A DNA stretch of 64,000 bases, taken from Mucilaginibacter phyllosphaerae (GTDB taxonomy: Bacteria > Bacteroidota > Bacteroidia > Sphingobacteriales > Sphingobacteriaceae). The notes below the pieces were generated by a model. It was not told where the DNA came from. It saw nothing but the letters and a program-made list of their open reading frames with translations, and made no database searches. This document shows positions 26,201 to 32,848 of this stretch, one piece after another. The translations under genes and the position numbers were made by a program. Each line of letters opens with the position of its first letter. Within the stretch, counting starts at the first letter, position 1. Location of the stretch: the NCBI RefSeq assembly GCF_004378255.1, contig NZ_SNQG01000001.1, positions 496,001 through 560,000 of the forward strand, in the 5' to 3' direction.

Positions 26201-27360
26201 TTAGCTAAAAATCTGTCGCGCAATGGGTCCTGCAAGCTCAACAGCGTTAAAAAAGACAGCCCCGCCAATATCATTACCACCGGTAAGATCAACTGATCTG
26301 ACGTGCTGAACTTCCACGACAGCAGAATGTGCACCAACAGGAACACGCCGATGAAGCAGCCGGATATCATAAGGAACCATTTGTTAAATTCTGCCGGGGT
26401 GCGGATGATGAGTGATCTCTCTTTTTTCAGGATGTTAAAATCCCGGGTAGAAAACAACCTGATGGTATGCGGAGCCTGGCTAAAATTTAAACTTACATCA
26501 TCATCCAGATTTTGTACCCCCTGCGATGCACCAAACTGATAACCGGGCTGCAGCGGCAATAATTTAAAGGCCTTCCCTTCGGGCAGGTTCTTAAATTCGG
26601 CAATACCCTGCTGATTGGTGCGGGCATAGGCCGTAAGTGTTTGCAGGCGTTTATGCCCGGCACTATCCGGCAGGTAAACTTTTTTGAAACCGTTGCCGCT
26701 TTCTGTAACGGGTTTCAGTTCGTCCAGTTCCTCGTCTGTAAATATACTATCCTGCGGCAGTATCATATCCATACGTACCAGCACCCCGGCAACCGGTTCC
26801 TTTTTATTGGTAACCACGCTACTGATGCTGTATTCGCCCATGGCCAGGTCGGTTATATTAGGCACACTAACCGGGCTGCTGCGCTCGCTTACAAACAAGG
26901 TGGAATCCTGGCCGGCATAGCCCAATAATGAGCGCGAGGCACTTACGCGCGCCTTAAAAGATTCGCCGCCTTTTTCAAAGGCTTCATCAGCAGCAATAAA
27001 ATATTTGCGTTTATTCAGCTCGCCTATGTTATCAATTTTTTCGCCGGTGCCTATGTTTCCGGCAACGGTTTGGGTTATCAGGTTGATATCGCGCTTATCC
27101 TCAAAATAGTAGCCTTTGGTGAGCAGGGTTTTCAATTGCCCGGCAGGGTCCTTATCATTCAGGTTGATCATGGTGCCATCCTGCAGGCGCTTATCCACAT
27201 CGGCAAAACGGATCTGCAGCACCGAGTACAGCCTGAAAAATAAAAACACGAACAGAACGCTGATCAGCAGCAGGAAAACACGTTCCTTCCAGCGGGTTTC
27301 AACAGGTATCTTATCTGGCTCCATTTGGCTTGGCGGGGGTTGATATTCTGGTATCTGCAT
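23254..27360 (-). CDS. Fused SEDS (RodA/FtsW) glycosyltransferase and class B penicillin-binding transpeptidase
   Basis: The 1368-residue membrane protein unites two enzymes normally encoded separately. A cytoplasmic tail and one TM (about residues 28-46) lead to an extracytoplasmic region (about 47-325) with a Cna-B-like beta-sandwich. A SEDS domain of about ten TMs follows (about 330-795); it keeps the signature GQGVGEGFAKTIPEAHTDMI, in which Asp672 corresponds to the catalytic Asp of RodA. One more TM (about 806-828) leads to a PBP part starting at AGNIYDRDGVVLATS. The transpeptidase motifs are complete: SxxK at Ser1080-Lys1083 (PGSTAKLA), SxN at Ser1133-Asn1135, KTG at 1295-1297. It should polymerise lipid II and crosslink the strands. 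Its start overlaps the PP2C gene by 50 bp. Context is the kinase/FHA/PP2C cluster. Domain assignments are firm; borders are approximate. Confidence 0.93.
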   Translation of the reverse strand: MQIPEYQPPPSQMEPDKIPVETRWKERVFLLLISVLFVFLFFRLYSVLQIRFADVDKRLQDGTMINLNDKDPAGQLKTLLTKGYYFEDKRDINLITQTVAGNIGTGEKIDNIGELNKRKYFIAADEAFEKGGESFKARVSASRSLLGYAGQDSTLFVSERSSPVSVPNITDLAMGEYSISSVVTNKKEPVAGVLVRMDMILPQDSIFTDEELDELKPVTESGNGFKKVYLPDSAGHKRLQTLTAYARTNQQGIAEFKNLPEGKAFKLLPLQPGYQFGASQGVQNLDDDVSLNFSQAPHTIRLFSTRDFNILKKERSLIIRTPAEFNKWFLMISGCFIGVFLLVHILLSWKFSTSDQLILPVVMILAGLSFLTLLSLQDPLRDRFLAKDMLVYLGIGMVAMLVMLQLKLRRFTPDSWIYRMLVFKNNRNAANGWPWVVLAATLLALTIKFGTGPEGSGVKVNLFGFQPSEIVKYLVILFLAGFFAANEKLISEYTSWSKRWSFFSFALIAILVTLLLFLLLGDLGPAMVICFTFIVLFSFCRGDFMFMAGAVVLYVIVSWVVKNVWLSALITAAIAALFMLFKRRQLSESAMMVLIIMAAFLTIDQIPYLGKLFPGPVQRLVDRKAIWQDAWNNEVYGGDQVANGLWAMSSGGVSGQGVGEGFAKTIPEAHTDMILPSMGEEFGWTGIVCIFLLFLVYLHRSILIGRRTGTPFLFYLCAGIGVSTFVQFMLIAGGSTGALPLSGVSLPFQSYGGSSLVANLLASGFLLSASLVRGTPVQMNYLSRQQDKNLVPALIAAFVGVTLLTVNVSRYLFNNKKWVVQPALVADKSGARMFSYNPRIAILMNRLEAGNIYDRDGVVLATSKPDIVKKQHRKLVIAGAQDYNIDSAMHKRLDRYYPFDAQMFFWTGDANTGVFNGSPNGYFAEYEHAAELRGFKMPTEKYNVTANRYQEDRFLARGVKEMTVVKKDYSAIAPLLIAGINSKEVEAFKNRNRDVKLTMDAGLQTSIQNSMAADTSLLDNRVSVVVMESNTGDVLTSAVYPLPPVHDWEKLTMSYYEQNQLSQWMTTQDLGFTLATQPGSTAKLATSIASFNKLGLAAADVKYNVASYERIRTKGLEPDETGLITLERAVAKSNNVYFIKLANQQHLQEDMATVYLKTGMFLHGVGGYYYGRDKENAKQEEKWREFWRKTEFNTKPKYNPDNIRKTRAKGISGMAWGQGELIATPASVARMAAGIANGGTILPNRYVLKLADSVTSVKPGIRLTNDPKYADLLRQYMIEQSAPKEWILGLAVAGKTGTPERIWKKQQINDGWYVFFAPKANGGGNMVVCVRIESTKGSSDAVRLAASHVIPFLKEKGYIKSINGQTSE

Positions 27361-28771
27361 GCAGGCGGGTAGCCAAGAAATCGGCTGTTACCGGCTTGCC
27401 TGCAGGCAGGTTATATGCCCTTTGGATAGGCAGCTTACAGTTGATAAATTGCGTATTTTTGAGCAACAAACTGTTATTTTGCAGATCGATAGCCACATCA
27501 AAATCTTTAAACGTTATATTATTTAGCCCCACTACCTTGCTATCCGTACCCGGTGATAATGCCGGGCCATGATAGGCGGTATCGCGCTGTAAAACAAGGC
27601 TGCCCTTTATGCGGATATACAACGTATCCTGATCGATATGCAGGGTATCTGTTAATATTACAGGGCTTTTAAAGGAGGTATCTGATAAAACAAGCGTATC
27701 GCCCTTAAAGGCATCAATGGCATCCTGTAATTTTACCTCATCTGCATTACGCAGTTTTTGGGCTGATGATGAGGCTGATGCAACCGGCTTCCCTCCCGAT
27801 CGCTTTGACAGATACAGCCAGATGCTGGTGGCCAAAAACACCAGGCATAATATGCCCAATATCGGGGTTAGTAAGTTACTTTTTTGTTGAGCCATCGGTG
27901 GTTCATCTTGTGGTGTGCGTTCGGTTTTGGTTTGCGGGCGCACAGGCGTTATCCCGTCGTCGTGTTCATCATTCCTTTTTACCGGGGCTGATGCCGGCAT
28001 GGTAGCCTGTGGTTTATGCTGCTGCTTATCGTTTTTAACCAATACCACGGTTACATTATCCCGGCCGCCGTTATCATTAGCGGTGTTGATCAGTTGGATG
28101 GCCTTTTCGGGCAAGGGAATATCCTGGGTAATAATATCCAGAATGCCGCTTTTATCTACCATATCTGTTAAGCCATCGCTGCAAAGCAGCAGCATATCAC
28201 CCGGTAAAAATGGCGACTGCCCCGTTTCTATAAAGCTTTCGTCGGTATCTATCTGGCTGGTAAAGCCCAGCGCCTTATTGATCTCGTTACGTTTAGGGTG
28301 GTTCATGGCGGCGGTTTCGGTCAGCCTGCCGCTATCCTCTAAAAAGCCCACAAACGAATGGTCTTTAGAAATCTTTACCAGTGTACTATCGCGCAGCAGA
28401 TACAAACGGGTATCGCCCACATGGGCATAAAAAAACTGGTTATTCTCTATATCCACCAAAGCCATGGTAGCTACACAGGCCATGCTTTCCAGCTCTTTAT
28501 CGCTTTGCTTTTTAGCAGAGATCTGTTCACTGGCCAGTTTAAAGGCATCTATCATCCCGGGGATGATCTCGCCCTGCAGGCCGCTTAAACGATCAATAAA
28601 AACATCTTTGGCTATGGCCGCTGCCACTTCGCCGCCGTTATAGCCGCCCACCCCATCAATTACGGCGGCAAGTACCATGCGGTTACCCATCACCTTTTGG
28701 GTAATAAAGGTATCCTCGTTATTGGTACGTACCTTGCCTGTATCGGTTAATCCAACATAGTTTTCAGCCAT
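27311..28771 (-). CDS. PP2C-family Ser/Thr phosphatase with membrane anchor and extracytoplasmic domain
   Basis: The start at 28771 (MAENYVGLTDTGKVRTNNEDTF) is preferred over one nine codons upstream because PP2C domains begin this way. The 486-residue protein has a PP2C domain (about residues 1-240) with metal-binding motifs RTNNEDT, AVIDGVGGYNGGE, HVGDTRLYLL, CSDGLTDM and NGGRDNVTVVLV. A Pro/Thr/Gln-rich linker follows, then one TM (ILGILCLVFLATSIWLYL, about 304-321) and an extracytoplasmic tail of about 165 residues with repeated beta-strand patterns (ITFKDFDVAIDLQNNSLLLKN...) resembling a small beta-helix. It would remove phosphates placed by the two kinases. The 3' end overlaps the SEDS-PBP start by 50 bp, so translation is probably coupled. 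The arrangement parallels PstP of mycobacteria. Confidence 0.9.
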   Translation of the reverse strand: MAENYVGLTDTGKVRTNNEDTFITQKVMGNRMVLAAVIDGVGGYNGGEVAAAIAKDVFIDRLSGLQGEIIPGMIDAFKLASEQISAKKQSDKELESMACVATMALVDIENNQFFYAHVGDTRLYLLRDSTLVKISKDHSFVGFLEDSGRLTETAAMNHPKRNEINKALGFTSQIDTDESFIETGQSPFLPGDMLLLCSDGLTDMVDKSGILDIITQDIPLPEKAIQLINTANDNGGRDNVTVVLVKNDKQQHKPQATMPASAPVKRNDEHDDGITPVRPQTKTERTPQDEPPMAQQKSNLLTPILGILCLVFLATSIWLYLSKRSGGKPVASASSSAQKLRNADEVKLQDAIDAFKGDTLVLSDTSFKSPVILTDTLHIDQDTLYIRIKGSLVLQRDTAYHGPALSPGTDSKVVGLNNITFKDFDVAIDLQNNSLLLKNTQFINCKLPIQRAYNLPAGKPVTADFLATRLHADTRISTPAKPNGAR

Positions 28772-28867
28772 TGCGTTTACCGGATTTTTTAATATCAATA
28801 AAATGAGTTATCAGCAGGCAAAAACCAATCCCTAATAACCCGATAGATAAGATCTGCGACATACCCT

Positions 28868-29812
28868 TTATGCTTTAAACAGGTTTAAACCAATAATACC
28901 ATTCAGCAACATGCGCGAGTTTATGGGCAGCTCTACCCATTTTGGTGCGTTAATGTCGCTGCGCTCTATCACCACCTCATTCAGTGTGGTTATTTCGCCG
29001 AATGATGCCAGGTAAAACTTACCATCGGCCTTGTTATATTTGATCTGTAAATGCGGTGCGTTCACCCAATCGCTTGGGATGGTGAAGATGTTTGACCCCT
29101 CGCGCGTTTCTTCGCTGCCCGATATAATGATCTCTTCATCCTTCATCAGATACTCCACCTTTTTACCCGCAAATTGCTGATCGGGGATGATGGTTTCCAG
29201 CCTGGCTATCTGGCTTTGCACTTTGGCAGCCTTTTCTTCCTGCGGCTCCAGTTCCTCTTCGTAAGGGATCTCAAAATACCCTTCGCTATAGTAAGTAAAG
29301 CCTTTTAAAGCTTCCTGGCTTACATCAAAGGTTTGGGCGATACCTGTTTGGCGGGGGATGAACGTTACCCGTAAGTTTTGCTCCTTTTGATTATTATCGG
29401 GCAGTAGCTTACCTATAAAACCTTTATCGCCGCGGGCATAATCCGGATGCGATACCAAACGGAACACCCATTTAGAACCCGAGGGCTTTACGGTTTTGCC
29501 TGCTGCGCGATACTCTTTCAGTATCTCGTAAAACTTGGTAACCGTTTCCTGCACTATCAGCCCGAAGATGCCTTGTTTATCGGCCACAAACTCCCGGTAA
29601 TCTTCGGCATTAAAGCTGATGATGAACTCGTGGTAAAATACCACCCGGTCGGCAAAGGACAGGTCTTTGATAGAACCGCGAAACTTATCTACAATGTAAC
29701 TGTAAACCGTATCGGGCGTTAAGGCTTTGGCCTTAGCCTTTTCGGTGCTTTCGTTGGTTAAAAACCAATCCTGTATGCCTATGCGCTGCCAAAAATTTGG
29801 TGTAGAAGCCAT
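28868..29812 (-). CDS. Uncharacterised cytoplasmic protein with degenerate FHA-like C-terminus
   Basis: The 314-residue protein has no signal peptide or TM. Residues 1-190 are mixed alpha/beta (FADRVVFYHEFIISFNAEDYREFV..., WVFRLVSHPDYARGDKGFIGKLLP) and unknown to me. Residues about 225-314 resemble an FHA beta-sandwich (EIIISGS...NIFTIPSDWVNAPHLQIKYN...FYLASFGEITTLNEVVI...MLLNGIIGLNLF). In it the His of the SxxH motif is kept (NAPH), but the Ser is Asn and the Gly-Arg pair is missing, so phosphothreonine binding is doubtful. It lies between kinase B and the PP2C gene (69 bp before PP2C). By position it would be the second FHA-type member of the cluster. The FHA-like assignment is my reading of the pattern and not a confirmed match. 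Confidence 0.6.
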   Translation of the reverse strand: MASTPNFWQRIGIQDWFLTNESTEKAKAKALTPDTVYSYIVDKFRGSIKDLSFADRVVFYHEFIISFNAEDYREFVADKQGIFGLIVQETVTKFYEILKEYRAAGKTVKPSGSKWVFRLVSHPDYARGDKGFIGKLLPDNNQKEQNLRVTFIPRQTGIAQTFDVSQEALKGFTYYSEGYFEIPYEEELEPQEEKAAKVQSQIARLETIIPDQQFAGKKVEYLMKDEEIIISGSEETREGSNIFTIPSDWVNAPHLQIKYNKADGKFYLASFGEITTLNEVVIERSDINAPKWVELPINSRMLLNGIIGLNLFKA

Positions 29813-29945
29813 TTATTTTTAATTCTAAACTCTAAATACGAAATTCTAATCTGTAAATTCTAAATACGAAACTCTAAAACTAAACTCTAAATACGAATCC
29901 CTAAGCTTTAATACTGATCTCTAAACTCTAAACACTGATCTCTAA
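29813..29945. repeat. Degenerate tandem repeat between kinase B and the FHA-like gene
   Basis: The 133-bp spacer consists almost entirely of degenerate copies of a 14-21-nt unit built on CTCTAAATACGAAA / ATTCTAAATACGAA (for example around 29830, 29857, 29882 and 29924). It contains no gene. Similar wording appears at 34320-34345 (ATGCGAAACGCTAAATTCTAAA), so it is probably a dispersed, slippage-prone intergenic repeat of this genome. Confidence 0.75.
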
Positions 29946-31316
29946 CTACTGTGTGGTAGTTATGGTGTCGGGCTCTGTTTTTAGGGTATCGGGGGCCGGT
30001 TTGGGTATCACCACCGGCTTTTTAACAACTGTGTCTTTTGTTACCGGGGTGCTATCTGCCGCCGCGTCATCAGCCGGATATTTGGCGCCAAAATTAACGC
30101 CGGTATCTGCCTTGTTGCTATTGCTGTTTTGCAACGAATCCTGATTTACAGGTTTTGTCGGCGATTCTTTTTTTAACAATGTGGAGTAAACCGAAAAGCC
30201 CATAAACAGCACCAGCAGCGTCATCACCGTATAATAATAAGGTTTTGACAGCGATACGCGCGACCCATCCTCCGCCGGCTGTTCTGCAAATATTTGCTTT
30301 GGCGGCAGGCTGCTTTGCTGGTATTGCATCAGTTGGTTGTGCAGGCGTTCGTTCTCGCTGCGCAGGGCGGCATTGCTTAAACCACCGGCAATATCAAAAC
30401 TATCCGAGGCGGTAATACTGCCCCTTACAATGGCATCATGCAGCTGCGTGCCGTTGCTAAACCTATCCTTAGGTGCCTTTTGCAGGCATTTTTCTATCAG
30501 CTTTAACACCCATTGCGGTACCTGCATCTCGTGGCCCTGTTTCTCGGCATCCCAGGCGGCGGGTAAAGCCTTGCGGCGGGCATTCAGCAAATCGGGCACG
30601 GGGGTTTCTATATGGGCCAGCATCACCGCGTTACGGCCTGCATCGCCGCCGCCATGCAGCGGGAACGGCACCTCGCCGGTTAACAGTTCATACAAAATGA
30701 TACCGTAGCTGTAAATATCGGTCTCCATCAATATCTTACCCTCGTGCTGCTCGGGCGCCATAAATTCTATAGCCCCGGCATGGCGGATGCTGGTACGGCG
30801 CTGCTCTTCGCTCATGATGGCCAGCCCAAAATCAAGCAGTACATAATTGCCGGTGTGGATATTATATTTTACGTTATTGCTTTTCACATCGCCATGCTTT
30901 ACGCCAACCTTATGGCAGTGTGCCAGGGCGCTTGCCAGTTGGTCGGCCACGCGGATAACCTCTTTCAGCATAAAGATCTTTTCGTAAGGCGGTTTCAGCA
31001 GTTCGCAAAGGTCGGGTCCCTCGATGTATTCCATCTCGATATAAGGGAACGAGCCGCTATCGGTAATACCCGAGCTTAAGATCTTCACCACGTTAGGATT
31101 GGGCTGCTCGTTCACCTTTTGAAGCTTGGTTACCTCATTCCTGAAATTGCGGAAATTCCTGTCATCCTCGCTTTCGGTATGTATGGGGGTTGGCAGCAGT
31201 TTTATTGCGGTATATACCGGCCCCATACGGCGGCCTTTATATACCGAGCCCTGGCCGCCGGTGCTCATGGCGCCTAAGTTTTGAAGTCCCTCTGTTATTG
31301 TAAATACTTTACTCAT
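29946..31316 (-). CDS. Membrane-anchored Ser/Thr protein kinase B, paralogue of kinase A
   Basis: The 456-residue protein has a Hanks-type kinase domain (about residues 10-285) almost collinear with kinase A: GGQGSVYKG, YTAIKLLP, HGDVKSNNVKYN, LLDFGLAIM, EFMAPEQHEG. It is also a non-RD kinase (HGD). A short coiled region precedes one TM helix (VMTLLVLFMGFSVYSTLL, about 361-378). The extracytoplasmic tail is rich in Pro, Thr, Asp and Lys (VTKDTVVKKPVVIPKPAPDTL) and differs entirely from that of kinase A, so the paralogues probably sense different things. There are no PASTA repeats. It appears to be the first gene of the cluster, 133 bp ahead of the FHA-like gene. Gene duplication followed by tail replacement is the simplest explanation. 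Confidence 0.92.
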   Translation of the reverse strand: MSKVFTITEGLQNLGAMSTGGQGSVYKGRRMGPVYTAIKLLPTPIHTESEDDRNFRNFRNEVTKLQKVNEQPNPNVVKILSSGITDSGSFPYIEMEYIEGPDLCELLKPPYEKIFMLKEVIRVADQLASALAHCHKVGVKHGDVKSNNVKYNIHTGNYVLLDFGLAIMSEEQRRTSIRHAGAIEFMAPEQHEGKILMETDIYSYGIILYELLTGEVPFPLHGGGDAGRNAVMLAHIETPVPDLLNARRKALPAAWDAEKQGHEMQVPQWVLKLIEKCLQKAPKDRFSNGTQLHDAIVRGSITASDSFDIAGGLSNAALRSENERLHNQLMQYQQSSLPPKQIFAEQPAEDGSRVSLSKPYYYTVMTLLVLFMGFSVYSTLLKKESPTKPVNQDSLQNSNSNKADTGVNFGAKYPADDAAADSTPVTKDTVVKKPVVIPKPAPDTLKTEPDTITTTQ

Positions 31317-31422
31317 TTGTAGCTATCGTGCCGAATTATATAAACAGCATTTTACAGACTAAAGTACACTTAATATGCTTGTTTGTTGTAGGTATTTTTT
31401 AAGATACGTATAAATTTTCCAC

Positions 31423-31453
31423 AAAAAAGCCCGCTATCCTTGCGGACGCGGGC
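31423..31453 (-). terminator. Rho-independent terminator of the LLM oxidoreductase gene
   Basis: The stem GCCCGC (31429-31434) pairs with GCGGGC (31448-31453) across a 13-nt loop. On the minus strand it is followed by six T (31423-31428). It lies 18 bp after the gene stop and isolates the gene from the kinase cluster that begins at 31316. Confidence 0.85.
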
Positions 31454-31471
31454 CTGATGAGCCTGGATCTG

Positions 31472-32500
31472 TTATACCAAGGGCGCATATGCCGCTGTGC
31501 GGATCACATCTGCAAAAACCTTGTACGAATACATTCTTGATTGATGATCGAAAATATGCGAGGTAGCCATGATCTCGTTCACGCCGGTTTGTGCCACAAA
31601 TGAATTCAGTTCGGTTTTGATCTTATCCGGCCCACCGACGAACGAGTAGGCCAGCATCTGCATTACGGCTTCTTCTTCAAATACGTTCCAAACATTATCC
31701 ATGGTTTTAACAGGTGGCGGCAGCAACTGCCTTTTACCCGTTACCACACCCATAAAAAACTGTTTTACAGATGTTGCCAGGTATTCGGCCTCGCTATCGG
31801 TTTCGGCGGCAACCACATTAACGCAAACCATCACATAGGGCTCTTTTAAATATTCGGACGGTTTAAAATTATCCCGGTAGATCTTAATAGCTTCCATAAA
31901 ATAAGTGGGCGCAAAATGGCTGGCAAAGGCATAAGGTAAACCCATTGCCGCGGCAACCTTAGCACTATCCGTACTGGAGCCCAGCACCCATATCGGTATC
32001 TCCAGCCCTTCGCCGGGGATGGCCCTTACTTTGCTGCCTGCGTTCTCTGCCGAAAAATAAGTTTGCAGCTTTACAATATCCCGTGGGAAGTTGTGTGCTG
32101 CGTTAAAATTCTCGCCACGGATAGCCAGGGCGGTTACCTGATCGGTGCCCGGTGCCCGGCCAAGGCCAAGGTCTATCCTGCCGGGGTATAGTGATGCCAG
32201 CGTACCAAACTGCTCGGCAACTATCAGCGGGGCATGGTTGGGCAGCATAATACCGCCCGAGCCTACCCGGATCTTTGAAGTGCCACCGGCTATGTAACCA
32301 ATTAGTACAGCTGTTGCAGAACTGGCAACCCCAGCCATGCTATGATGCTCGGCAAACCAGTAACGGGTGTAACCTACCTTTTCGGCAAGCTGCGCTACAT
32401 CCATGCTTTTTTTGAAGGTATCGGCGGGTGTGGTGCCCTGCACAACGGTGGCCAGGTCTAATACCGAATATTTCAGATCTGTTAATTTATTATCGCTCAT
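31472..32500 (-). CDS. LLM-class (luciferase-like) flavin-dependent oxidoreductase
   Basis: The 342-residue TIM-barrel protein matches the luciferase-like monooxygenase group often annotated MsnO8: [12 protein letters not shown] at the start, [75 protein letters not shown], and [26 protein letters not shown]. It would use FMNH2 or F420-like reduced flavin; the substrate is unknown. The longest frame begins 42 bp upstream, but [16 protein letters not shown] at 32500 is the normal N-terminus and lies behind a TAAATTTG promoter-like element at 32540-32547. It is a single-gene unit with its own terminator. Confidence 0.88.
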   Translation of the reverse strand: MSDNKLTDLKYSVLDLATVVQGTTPADTFKKSMDVAQLAEKVGYTRYWFAEHHSMAGVASSATAVLIGYIAGGTSKIRVGSGGIMLPNHAPLIVAEQFGTLASLYPGRIDLGLGRAPGTDQVTALAIRGENFNAAHNFPRDIVKLQTYFSAENAGSKVRAIPGEGLEIPIWVLGSSTDSAKVAAAMGLPYAFASHFAPTYFMEAIKIYRDNFKPSEYLKEPYVMVCVNVVAAETDSEAEYLATSVKQFFMGVVTGKRQLLPPPVKTMDNVWNVFEEEAVMQMLAYSFVGGPDKIKTELNSFVAQTGVNEIMATSHIFDHQSRMYSYKVFADVIRTAAYAPLV

Positions 32501-32539
32501 AAGTATCAATGTTAACATCTGTTTTTGGCGGATGTTATT

Positions 32540-32547
32540 CAAATTTA
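32540..32547 (-). promoter_or_regulatory. Candidate -7 element (TAAATTTG) for the LLM oxidoreductase
   Basis: This fits TAnnTTTG on the minus strand and predicts a start of transcription about 36 nt before the ATG at 32500. The longer reading frame would start inside this element, which argues for the shorter protein. No -33 TTG box was seen. Confidence 0.35.
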
Positions 32548-32648
32548 CGGCGAATACAGCGCTGTTGGGTTGATATTGATGTTATATGACGTTGTGGTCA
32601 CAAAATCAGACAAGGGTGACAAAAGAACATTTACAAAGCGCCGATTTT

Positions 32649-32786
32649 ACTCACCCGGTCATTGCTTCGCCCGACCACCCTCTCTTCGCCTGCGGCGGAA
32701 AGAGGGATTAAAAGATTATTTTTTTCTTTACCCTCTTTGCGCTTGCGCAGAGAGGGTCGGCCAGCGAAGCGAAGTCGGGGTGAGTT
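32649..32786. repeat. 138-bp imperfect inverted repeat (cruciform/REP-like)
   Basis: The outer arms ACTCACCC (32649-32656) and GGGGTGAGT (32777-32785) and the inner arms CCCTCTCTTCGC (32678-32689) and GCGCAGAGAGGG (32745-32756, pairing chiefly through CCCTCTCT/AGAGAGGG) form a long imperfect hairpin around an AT-rich centre. It fills most of the space between the divergent LLM and HD-YitT genes and holds no gene. It looks like a dispersed intergenic element and is not a simple terminator. Confidence 0.7.
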
Positions 32787-32848
32787 AACTTATAAACAAG
32801 CGCGCTTTTTCCCCTCATTTTAATATCTTAGCGCAACAGAACAAGGAT

